This document shows positions 12,507 to 18,961 of a stretch of DNA of 22,729 nt, one piece after another. Below the pieces are notes generated by a model, which was not told the origin of the DNA, did no database searches, and was given only the letters and a program-made list of their open reading frames with translations. A program made the translations under genes and the position numbers. Numbering within the stretch: position 1 is the first letter of the stretch; each line of letters begins with the position of its first letter. The DNA comes from a virus: positions 1-22,729 of the IMG/VR virus record IMGVR_UViG_3300042447_000382; one strand, written 5' to 3'.

Positions 12507-12850
12507 CCAAGATGAATGTTAGAGGCGAAGTAAGAATAACTGAAGAGATGCTTCAGGGATTTGGCTTTAGAAAAATTAGCTACACCCAAGAAGAAACTGG
12601 CAAAGAATTTTATCATTACGAGTTACCATTAACTCAAGCTAATGATTACTCTGATTTATTACTTATCACCAATGCAAGCGATGAGGATGATTTTCCAGTA
12701 GTTCAGTTATTTGGAGCTAACGAGTACGAGTTTCTTTATGCAGAACCTATCATACTATTTATGAATATCTTACAGTCAAACTGTGTGGTAGAGGGCTTTC
12801 ACCTAGATAATCAATTTAACGAACCTACCCAAGATGAAGACCAAGGATAA
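12503..12850 (+). CDS. Hypothetical acidic protein, 115 aa
   Basis: Acidic and beta-rich (GEVRITEEMLQGFGFRKISY, YHYELPLTQANDYSDLLLIT) with an acidic tail (EPTQDEDQG). It resembles small phage proteins of unknown role that contain a GF.K....G..F......L motif, but no family can be named. It starts inside the helicase stop codon (4-nt overlap) and overlaps the next gene by 17 nt, as the first of a chain of overlapping small genes to about 13514. Confidence 0.7.
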   Translation: MTKMNVRGEVRITEEMLQGFGFRKISYTQEETGKEFYHYELPLTQANDYSDLLLITNASDEDDFPVVQLFGANEYEFLYAEPIILFMNILQSNCVVEGFHLDNQFNEPTQDEDQG

Positions 12851-13076
12851 AACTTTTGAGCAAGTTTTGCATGAGTTGGATGAACAAATTAAAGCTGATT
12901 TTGTTAAGTTCCGTGAAGATTTAAAAAAGCTATCAATTCAAGAAAAAATGGATGATGTTTTTGAAAATCCTGAAAATAATATTAACTTAGCAGATGAATT
13001 ATTGTACCAACCAATAGATCAACATGTCAGTACAGGATCCGATTACGCAGAGAAGGTTAAAGAAACTCAAGAGTAA
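12834..13076 (+). CDS. Hypothetical charged protein, 80 aa
   Basis: A strongly charged helical protein (KTFEQVLHELDEQIKADFVK, FREDLKKLSIQEKMDDVFEN), likely coiled coil, with no recognised family. It overlaps the previous gene by 17 nt and the next by 53 nt in a different frame. Confidence 0.6.
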   Translation: MKTKDKTFEQVLHELDEQIKADFVKFREDLKKLSIQEKMDDVFENPENNINLADELLYQPIDQHVSTGSDYAEKVKETQE

Positions 13077-13245
13077 GATAACTCCTGAGTTTATAGAGTA
13101 CTGCAGTGATCGTGGTATTAATCCTATTGAGTGGTACAAGTGGCAATTACATTTAATTTGGCAACACAGAAAGTTAAGTAAAGAGATTCATGAACGCACT
13201 AGGAATGTACAAGGTAACTTATCAAGCTGGCAAAGGATTGGTTGA
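13024..13245 (+). CDS. Hypothetical basic protein, 73 aa
   Basis: Basic and aromatic (TQRRLKKLKSKITPEFIEYC, GINPIEWYKWQLHLIWQHRK) and probably helical. No motif is recognised. It overlaps the preceding gene by 53 nt and the following gene by 56 nt. The start could be later, but no other in-frame ATG is available, which supports the long overlap. Confidence 0.55.
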   Translation: MSVQDPITQRRLKKLKSKITPEFIEYCSDRGINPIEWYKWQLHLIWQHRKLSKEIHERTRNVQGNLSSWQRIG

Positions 13246-13438
13246 AATAATCCAAGTAAGTAAAAAGGTTAATGATAGTTGGGAACTACTAAGAGATCCC
13301 GAATTGGTACAACAGTTAGAGGATAAAATTCTTAAGAATCCACTTCCTCAGAAATCATCTAATAAAATGGGCTATGGGGAGGCAGTATACAATGAGAACC
13401 TACGGTATATCACGGGTAGTTTTGAAGTTGTGGATTAA
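13190..13438 (+). CDS. Hypothetical protein, 82 aa
   Basis: Two ATGs are possible, 13190 and 13205 (MYKVTYQAGKGLVEIIQVSK); the second gives a cleaner beta-strand start and a shorter overlap. The rest is polar (ELVQQLEDKILKNPLPQKSS) and ends YITGSFEVVD. No family is recognised. Confidence 0.55.
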   Translation: MNALGMYKVTYQAGKGLVEIIQVSKKVNDSWELLRDPELVQQLEDKILKNPLPQKSSNKMGYGEAVYNENLRYITGSFEVVD

Positions 13439-13514
13439 GGCTAGGAGAATCCTCCGGGAAGCAAACAAATCACTTACTTGGACGCAGAAGAACTCTGTGT
13501 TTCAGAAATTTTAA
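13392..13514 (+). CDS. Possible 40-aa basic peptide overlapping the previous gene
   Basis: ATG 13392 opens a frame reading MRTYGISRVVLKLWIKARRI then LREANKSLTWTQKNSVFQKF, ending 6 nt before the next ATG. It is amphipathic and cationic, fills an otherwise empty gap, and continues the chain of roughly 50-nt overlaps (47 nt here). It is too short for certainty and no family is known. Confidence 0.38.
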   Translation: MRTYGISRVVLKLWIKARRILREANKSLTWTQKNSVFQKF

Positions 13515-13520
13515 TTTATT

Positions 13521-13763
13521 ATGGGTTACGACGAATATTTATTTAGCTGTCTTCTTAAAGAATATGACGAAGACTTTGCTGCTATGCCTTATGACGAGCA
13601 GTTTGATCACTTACCAAGGCTCTTCAAAGAGTTTGACAAATCACCCTTTAACGAAAAAGAAGAACCTCTATACGCTTGTATAGAAAGATACTTACTAGAT
13701 AAAGAAGCTAATCAAAATGATGAGCTAGATGTCGACTCAGAGGATCCTGAATACATCATCTAA
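13521..13763 (+). CDS. Hypothetical acidic protein, 80 aa
   Basis: Very acidic and aromatic (MGYDEYLFSCLLKEYDEDFA, RLFKEFDKSPFNEKEEPLYA) with an acidic tail (NDELDVDSEDPEYII). DNA-mimic inhibitors encoded by phages have similar composition, but nothing specific supports that role. It is followed 3 nt later by a 9-bp terminator. Confidence 0.62.
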   Translation: MGYDEYLFSCLLKEYDEDFAAMPYDEQFDHLPRLFKEFDKSPFNEKEEPLYACIERYLLDKEANQNDELDVDSEDPEYII

Positions 13764-13765
13764 TC

Positions 13766-13792
13766 AAAAGGCACTGGAAACGGTGCCTTTTT
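13766..13792 (+). terminator. Strong (probably bidirectional) terminator
   Basis: AAAAGGCAC (13766-13774) pairs perfectly with GTGCCTTTT (13783-13791) around TGGAAACG. Flanking A and T runs make it functional in both directions in principle. It separates the small-gene run from the thioesterase operon. Confidence 0.85.
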
Positions 13793-13803
13793 AATTTAAA
13801 GAC

Positions 13804-14199
13804 ATGGAACTATTAGTAACACACCCAGTAAAAAAGTCTGACATAGGCTTTCACGGTAATCTATTTGGAGGTACACTCCTTGCATGGGTAGACGCAGCAT
13901 TAGCCGCCTACGCAATGGAAAAGTGCCACAGTCAAAATATGATTACCATTGCCTTAGATCAGTGCGTATTTAAGAAACCGGCCAAAGAAAAGCATTTGGT
14001 CAAGATTTATGCTCAGATGATTCACGTAGGTAATACCTCAGCTCAGTTCAGAGTAGAAGCAAGGGCTTACAGTGTATTTAGAGAGGACGAAGTAGTCTTA
14101 CTGCAGACCTGTATGACCTTTGTACGAGTAGACGGAGAAGGAGAGCCTATTCCTATCTCTAAGCAAGTCAAAGAGAATTTTCTAAAATCAAACCAATGA
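13804..14199 (+). CDS. Acyl-CoA thioesterase, hotdog fold
   Basis: 131 residues, the usual length of a single hotdog domain. The motif at residues 15-33 (GFHGNLFGGTLLAWVDAAL) is the acyl-CoA hydrolase (YciA/BFIT-type) signature, with N19 at the glycine-rich turn and D30 as the putative catalytic acid on the central helix. The strands MITIALDQCVFKKPAKE, HLVKIYAQMIHVGNTSAQFR and LQTCMTFVRVDGEG complete the fold. It would hydrolyse acyl-CoA to free fatty acid and CoA in the cytoplasm, affecting host lipid or membrane metabolism during infection. It is an unusual cargo gene for a phage and overlaps the next membrane-protein gene by 4 nt (ATGA). Confidence 0.9.
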   Translation: MELLVTHPVKKSDIGFHGNLFGGTLLAWVDAALAAYAMEKCHSQNMITIALDQCVFKKPAKEKHLVKIYAQMIHVGNTSAQFRVEARAYSVFREDEVVLLQTCMTFVRVDGEGEPIPISKQVKENFLKSNQ

Positions 14200-14477
14200 A
14201 ACTTAAACTAAAACTAGTAGCAATCTTTGCAATTGTAATTCTTTTCTCATTCGTTCCAGAGACATTCCCAGACTTCTTTGGAGATTGGGTTTGTCAAGGA
14301 GGGAAAGTAATTGTTCAAGGTAGTTCTTACAACATAGAAGGATGTTCTTACGGAAATCAGATGGACCACATGCCTACTACACACTGGGGCTTCAGACATT
14401 GGATGTGGACACTGTGTGGCGTAACGCTGTTTATTTGGAATGTAGTAGAGTTAATTGATAAAAAATACAGACTATGA
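14196..14477 (+). CDS. Two-TM membrane protein, 93 aa
   Basis: A hydrophobic N-terminus (about 5-22, LKLVAIFAIVILFSFVP) and a second segment at about 71-86 (WTLCGVTLFIWNVVELI) flank an extracytoplasmic loop of about 45 residues with three Cys, Trp and His (DWVCQGGKVIVQGSSYNIEG; CSYGNQMDHMPTTHWGFRHW). Disulfides are likely if it is periplasmic. No family is recognised. It is translationally coupled to the thioesterase and overlaps the next gene by 4 nt, so it may be part of the same lipid- or envelope-related unit (inference). Confidence 0.7.
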   Translation: MKLKLKLVAIFAIVILFSFVPETFPDFFGDWVCQGGKVIVQGSSYNIEGCSYGNQMDHMPTTHWGFRHWMWTLCGVTLFIWNVVELIDKKYRL

Positions 14478-14719
14478 CAAACAACAAACAACAAACGTCA
14501 GTGGAGTGGCAACACATTGAGTTGTCAAAATTTATCAATGGCAAATCAGAGTTCACAGATGCACATGATATTTTAATTAAAGCCAAAGAAATGGAGAAAG
14601 AAAGAATTGAAACTGCATACAACAAAGGAACAGTTCATGGAATTGATTATCCTGAAAGTACACTACCAATAACTGGTGAACAATACTACGAACAAACCTA
14701 CGGAGAAGGTGAGCAATGA
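14474..14719 (+). CDS. Small protein with KQQT/KEMEKERIETA motif, 81 aa
   Basis: Reads MTNNKQQTSVEWQHIELSKF, then a helix with IKAKEMEKERIETAYNKGTV and a polar tail (GEQYYEQTYGEGEQ). Short proteins with the pattern KxQTxVEW followed by KEMEKxxIxxA are a recurrent group in Bacteroidota phages; their function is unknown. ATGA overlaps of 4 nt occur at both ends. Confidence 0.72.
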   Translation: MTNNKQQTSVEWQHIELSKFINGKSEFTDAHDILIKAKEMEKERIETAYNKGTVHGIDYPESTLPITGEQYYEQTYGEGEQ

Positions 14720-14970
14720 ATGACAAAATAAAAGAACTCCTTGAAAACGCAGAGCAATCGGATGCAATAGCACGAAACAAATGGCGCATTGAAAACCGAG
14801 AGCAACTAAGAAAAGAGCGTAAAGAAAAACTCAAGGAACTAATGGAAAAGGATAAACAACAAACGGCAGTGGACGCTGAAGAAGCAGCTCTAGACGATTA
14901 CAACAGAATGGAGGAGGAGTGGGAGATGGAGAACTACAACGAAATGAATAATTTAGAAAATGCAGAATAA
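14716..14970 (+). CDS. Charged coiled-coil protein, 84 aa
   Basis: Almost entirely Glu/Lys/Arg/Asn helix (NREQLRKERKEKLKELMEKD; EEEWEMENYNEMNNLENAE). Residues 47-52 repeat the KQQTAV motif of the preceding gene, and the underlying DNA is nearly identical over about 20 nt, pointing to a partial duplication. It overlaps its neighbours by 4 and 11 nt. Confidence 0.6.
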   Translation: MNDKIKELLENAEQSDAIARNKWRIENREQLRKERKEKLKELMEKDKQQTAVDAEEAALDDYNRMEEEWEMENYNEMNNLENAE

Positions 14971-15580
14971 AGTTGAACTACTAGGCTACTACGGTAGCGA
15001 CCAAGTAATTGCACAGTCTGCTTGGACATCTACCTCACGTGAGTTGAGCGAGGATAAATTAGCACGCATCCCTAAATTAATTGAGATGCTTTGGACAGAG
15101 GGACATGAAAGTCCCTTTGAGAAAGGCAACGTACACTTTTTAGTTACGTGTGACATAGCTTCACACATCCACTTACTTAAACACAGGATAGCGTCTATCA
15201 ATGCTGAATCGGCCCGGTACAAAGAACTCAAAGAGGACAAGTATTTTATCCCAGAAGACTGGAGTGGTACACATTGGGACGCTATGTTGTACGGAAAGAC
15301 AGTTGAGATGAATGCTCTTTATCACAAGTGTCTAGAAGAGTTAACACCTGTCTTAGGCCGTAAGAGAGCCAAGGAGAGTGCTAGATTCTTTAAAATGTAC
15401 AACTCACAAATTACTGCTGACGTACAATTCAACATGCGTTCATTCGCTAATTTTCTTAAACTTAGAGCTTCAGAACACGCTCAGGTTGAAATTAGAGACA
15501 TTGCATGGACTATGTACAAGTTAGTGGAGAATATTGAAGGAAACCCTTTTGAACATACCCTACGAATGATTAAACCATGA
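14960..15580 (+). CDS. thyX: Flavin-dependent thymidylate synthase
   Basis: 206 residues. The ThyX signature RHRxxSxNxxSxRY is present as KHRIASINAESARY (74-87), with Lys for the first Arg. GHESPFEKGNVHFLVTCDI (48-66) and NFLKLRASEHAQVEIR (164-179) are the other conserved blocks, the last carrying the dUMP- and FAD-contacting residues. It converts dUMP to dTMP using methylenetetrahydrofolate, FAD and NADPH, supplying thymidylate for phage replication. It is in an operon with the small genes before it and the HTH gene after it (4-nt overlap). Confidence 0.95.
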   Translation: MQNKVELLGYYGSDQVIAQSAWTSTSRELSEDKLARIPKLIEMLWTEGHESPFEKGNVHFLVTCDIASHIHLLKHRIASINAESARYKELKEDKYFIPEDWSGTHWDAMLYGKTVEMNALYHKCLEELTPVLGRKRAKESARFFKMYNSQITADVQFNMRSFANFLKLRASEHAQVEIRDIAWTMYKLVENIEGNPFEHTLRMIKP

Positions 15581-16044
15581 AGCTTAACCTTAACGGACTC
15601 TCACCAAGACACTATGCGTTCTTGATTATGCGGGATGAGTTAGGGTTAAGCTTTAGTCAAATTGGTATCAGAACGGGTAAGAATTACGCAGCCGCACGAC
15701 AGCTTTACTTACGTGCAAAAGAAAAACAACTAATCTTAGATCAAATGAGACTAATCAAAGACAAAGTAATCAGTTTACTAACAGCTGATGCTAAGTACAG
15801 GGAGGACGACAACAAATTAATTGCTCGTATCTGGTATCAAGAATCTTTATTACTTAACTGTAATACAACTGTTGACCTCCTTACTGCTTTAGCTAAAGGT
15901 AAACTTAGTTCCGCTGAATCAATTAGACGTAGTAGGCAAAAAGTTCAAGAAGAAATGCCCGAACTTAGAGGCAGGAATTACAAAGAACGCCAGGAAGAAG
16001 CTGGCCAAGTAAAAAAAGATTTAGGCTATGGCAAAAACACCTAA
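15577..16044 (+). CDS. HTH-domain protein, 155 aa
   Basis: Residues 7-45 (LSPRHYAFLIMRDELGLSFS, QIGIRTGKNYAAARQLYLRA) look like a helix-turn-helix of the type that recognises DNA in sigma-like or transposase-like regulators. The middle is helical (QLILDQMRLIKDKVISLLTA) and the C-terminus basic (LSSAESIRRSRQKVQEEMPE). Plausibly a phage regulator. It overlaps thyX by 4 nt and the next gene by 17 nt. Confidence 0.7.
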   Translation: MKLNLNGLSPRHYAFLIMRDELGLSFSQIGIRTGKNYAAARQLYLRAKEKQLILDQMRLIKDKVISLLTADAKYREDDNKLIARIWYQESLLLNCNTTVDLLTALAKGKLSSAESIRRSRQKVQEEMPELRGRNYKERQEEAGQVKKDLGYGKNT

Positions 16045-16306
16045 AGTAACTATCAGTATTGAAGCACAGGGACCTATGCTAGACATAGTCGTCCACTGTA
16101 CTACAGAAGCTCAGGTAGTTAAAAAACTCAAAGAGCTTAAAAACCTAGTGAATCCACCACGTACTAAAGTAGTAGAGACTTATCGAAAAAGATGGACTAC
16201 TAAAAAACGTACTTACTATCTGGACAATTCAGTAGGTAAGATTCAAGGTAAACACACATTCACTATTATTCACAATCACCCTCAACACCCAACAAACAAA
16301 CTATGA
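16028..16306 (+). CDS. Hypothetical basic protein, 92 aa
   Basis: Beta-alpha start (KVTISIEAQGPMLDIVVHCT; AQVVKKLKELKNLV) followed by a Lys/Arg/Tyr-rich part (YRKRWTTKKRTYYLD) ending in a His-rich tail (FTIIHNHPQHPTNKL). No family is recognised; nucleic-acid binding is conceivable from the charge. It overlaps the next gene by 4 nt. Confidence 0.62.
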   Translation: MAKTPKVTISIEAQGPMLDIVVHCTTEAQVVKKLKELKNLVNPPRTKVVETYRKRWTTKKRTYYLDNSVGKIQGKHTFTIIHNHPQHPTNKL

Positions 16307-17016
16307 CAATTCAATCATTTCGAAACGCAGAACTAGACAACGTAATCCTAGAAGTAGGAGACCAAGACGAATGGAAGCAGTTAGCTGCTGAGATGGGCTT
16401 AGACAAACAAATGGAGTTTGTTCAACAAGCTAAATCTCCCCTCCCTTATCCATACATGAACCAAAGCATGCAAAACATCTTTGGTACTTTGTGTGGAACT
16501 AAAGTAGATTTCAAAGAGTACTCCAAGACTCCAATACCTTTGGATGTTATGCGTGAGCTAGCTTTTTGCAGAGTAGAGAAGTACTTCAACGACATCAAGA
16601 TCTGGTACGACGATAAGACTCCAGACCCTATTGCTGTAGGTACTTGCACTAGATTCTCTGCTAGTTACTATAAGACCCAAGAAGACAAAGACAAGGCTTC
16701 TTATTACAACAGAGAAAGTACAGGCTATGACTTTACTTCTCGTGAGCAAGCAAAGGATTATGTTGAGACTATGGGCTTTGTGTTTAACGACACCAACACC
16801 CAGACCAACCAATACCTTATTGCTCGTTGGGCCGATGAGTTGCGTCCTATGGAAGAACTCAAGACATTGGCTTTAGATAGACTCCAAGACAAGTATGTGT
16901 CGGAGTGGAACAAAGCCATCAAAGACCTTCAGTCCAAGGTACTTTCAGCTAAAGAGACGCTTAATCTTTTCTTGATGGGCGAAATTTCCGAGTGGGACTT
17001 AAGAAGAAACTTGTAA
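16303..17016 (+). CDS. Hypothetical protein, 237 aa
   Basis: A soluble mixed alpha/beta protein with blocks QSMQNIFGTLCGTKVDFKEY, PLDVMRELAFCRVEKYFNDI, KIWYDDKTPDPIAVGTCTRF and a C-terminal helical part (RWADELRPMEELKTLALDRL). The pattern RVEKYFNDIKIWYDDKTPDPIAVG suggests a conserved domain of large phages, but I cannot name it or a reaction. It is the last gene of the thioesterase-thyX operon, with a strong terminator 23 nt after its stop. Confidence 0.68.
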   Translation: MTIQSFRNAELDNVILEVGDQDEWKQLAAEMGLDKQMEFVQQAKSPLPYPYMNQSMQNIFGTLCGTKVDFKEYSKTPIPLDVMRELAFCRVEKYFNDIKIWYDDKTPDPIAVGTCTRFSASYYKTQEDKDKASYYNRESTGYDFTSREQAKDYVETMGFVFNDTNTQTNQYLIARWADELRPMEELKTLALDRLQDKYVSEWNKAIKDLQSKVLSAKETLNLFLMGEISEWDLRRNL

Positions 17017-17038
17017 TTTAACTTAAACTAATTAACTG

Positions 17039-17062
17039 AGGGGCCTAACAAGCCCCTTTTTT
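17039..17062 (+). terminator. Rho-independent terminator
   Basis: AGGGGC (17039-17044) and GCCCCT (17052-17057) form a perfect stem around CTAACAA, followed by TTTTT, with only three bases before the next ATG at 17066. The next gene must therefore be read through from upstream or start from a promoter in or before this hairpin. Confidence 0.85.
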
Positions 17063-17065
17063 GTT

Positions 17066-18961
17066 ATGCCAAACACAGAACTATTTTGCGATCCATTGGG
17101 TGTTGACTTCATTAATGAGGTACAACAGCCAGTAAGAGATAAAACCCTAGAGGAAAAGTTATCTCTTGTAACTGAAAATCTGCCTAAGCGAACTAGGCAG
17201 AAAAAAGTAAAATTTTATTCAAGTCTTGAGCTAAGAAGAAGACTACAGATTTTAATTAGCAGCAACCCTGACCACGACGTAGTTTGCCGTATTGCACGTA
17301 ATCTACTGGATCTTAAGTATGTAAGTCCAGAAAGTATCAATTACTTAGATTTATCTAATGACGACTACACCAAGATATCATTCATGAATCAAGAGAGGTA
17401 TGAGAAAGTTAAGAACGATAGCTTTAAAACTTATTACTTTACCTCTAGATCTAGAATTCTTTGTGCACACAAAATAAAAGTATCAGGTACTCATAGAGAT
17501 GCAGAAGGTAATTTATATCATGGCTTAGAGGATAAGGAAGTCTATGCGAGTTTCTACTTTAACAAAAATTTAGTACCAGAGCCTATTAAGCTAAAAACCA
17601 TTAAAACTGTTATTGGTTTGAAGCATCACGAGGATGGTACTCCTGAAGCTATTTGTGAATACTCCTACGAACTTCCAGAGGATTTTACAGTTGATTACCT
17701 AAAAACAAGTGACTTAGTGTCTAGGTATAGATTTAGGATAGCTCAAGGTAAATTAATCCCAAGTGGCTATGGTTACGAAAATCCTGAGTTTGATTGGAAA
17801 CTTGACAACCTTAAGGAAGTAATTAGACCTAGTGTATGGAATCCTAACTTAAGATTTCATAGTAGTATTCACAAGGTCTTGAACAAGTTATTCCCTACAG
17901 AGTACACAGAACGTGAGAAGAATATGTTTGCCGAATCTTACTACAGATTAGTAGTAATTAAAGATAAGAGCTATTCATTCTCAGTTGTTCAAGGTGAAGC
18001 AATTAAAGACGCATACCTAGAAGACAATTATCTTAGACCTATAAACGGAAGTACCTTGTGGCAGTCTTGTATGCGTTACCAACAATGTCAGAAGTATCTA
18101 GAAATCTATGTAGATAATCCTGACATAGTAAGCTTGGCTGTACTTGAGAAACATGGTATGGTAGTAGCTAGAGCTATTATATGGACTTCACCAGATGGTA
18201 AGAAGCATATAGACCGTATCTACACCTACAATAGTGAGGCAGAGGCGATTATGACTGCAAGCATAGGTACACTAGGTTATAGTGAACTTCGACTTTTCCA
18301 CGGAGGACAAAAGTATGACCTAGAAATTCCATTACCATATGAAAAGTTCTTGGGTTATGGTTATTTCCCGTACATAGATAGCTTAAAGTACTACAACCTA
18401 AACAACTACAAGCTACAGAATCACTGTGAGAACACTAGTAATTACATTACATTTAACGAAACTGACGGTACTCACTCAGACTATGAACGTGACGGGGAGC
18501 AGTTTGAGTGTGACGAGTGTGGTAGTACTAGTTCCGATGCAGATTTTCTAGTGGAGATAACTGCAGGTAGACACAGAGGAAATTACGCTTGTGAAAACTG
18601 TAGAGTTTATTCGGAAGAGTTGGATGCTGACATAGCAAGTGATTATTCTTATTACTGTGAATACTCAGAATCTTATTTCCCTCAGGATGACATGGTCACT
18701 CTAGCAGATGGTTCTAGATGTTGGGGTGCACACAATGAAATACAGTCGTACGAGAATGATTATGGATTCTTTCTAACAGGAGATAATAACTTTGAGTACA
18801 AAGAGTATGATGGTTTGTATTACCACCCAGAAGATCCTGCCTTCCAAGCATTACTAGATCAAATTGAAGAAAATTTACAAAATCAATCAAACCAAACAAA
18901 TCAAGACAATGAACAAATCGAAACAACAAACTGCCCACAAACCTACACTGGTGTACTCTAA
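17066..18961 (+). CDS. Large conserved phage protein with C-terminal zinc ribbon, 631 aa
   Basis: Residues 1-300 are a mixed region of unknown fold. Residues 328-400 carry NGSTLWQSCMRYQQCQKYLE followed by IVSLAVLEKHGMVVARAIIW and HIDRIYTYN. This block (SCMR, a NP..VSL.VL strand, then a G/ARA..W strand) recurs in large uncharacterised proteins of diverse phages and resembles an enzyme core, but I cannot name its reaction. Residues 480-560 hold a zinc ribbon C482-x2-C485...C509-x2-C512 and further Cys/acidic/Tyr-rich sequence (YYCEYSESYFPQDDMV) with C531 and C552. The tail is a Gln/Asn linker. The last 53 nt overlap the peptidase gene. It probably acts on nucleic acid or host protein; unproven. 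Confidence 0.75.
   Translation: MPNTELFCDPLGVDFINEVQQPVRDKTLEEKLSLVTENLPKRTRQKKVKFYSSLELRRRLQILISSNPDHDVVCRIARNLLDLKYVSPESINYLDLSNDDYTKISFMNQERYEKVKNDSFKTYYFTSRSRILCAHKIKVSGTHRDAEGNLYHGLEDKEVYASFYFNKNLVPEPIKLKTIKTVIGLKHHEDGTPEAICEYSYELPEDFTVDYLKTSDLVSRYRFRIAQGKLIPSGYGYENPEFDWKLDNLKEVIRPSVWNPNLRFHSSIHKVLNKLFPTEYTEREKNMFAESYYRLVVIKDKSYSFSVVQGEAIKDAYLEDNYLRPINGSTLWQSCMRYQQCQKYLEIYVDNPDIVSLAVLEKHGMVVARAIIWTSPDGKKHIDRIYTYNSEAEAIMTASIGTLGYSELRLFHGGQKYDLEIPLPYEKFLGYGYFPYIDSLKYYNLNNYKLQNHCENTSNYITFNETDGTHSDYERDGEQFECDECGSTSSDADFLVEITAGRHRGNYACENCRVYSEELDADIASDYSYYCEYSESYFPQDDMVTLADGSRCWGAHNEIQSYENDYGFFLTGDNNFEYKEYDGLYYHPEDPAFQALLDQIEENLQNQSNQTNQDNEQIETTNCPQTYTGVL

Noticed and set aside
14431-15240. 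Minus-strand frames opposite the small genes and thyX
   Set aside because: Shadows of well-supported plus-strand genes in tightly coupled arrangement; Ser/Leu-rich antisense composition.
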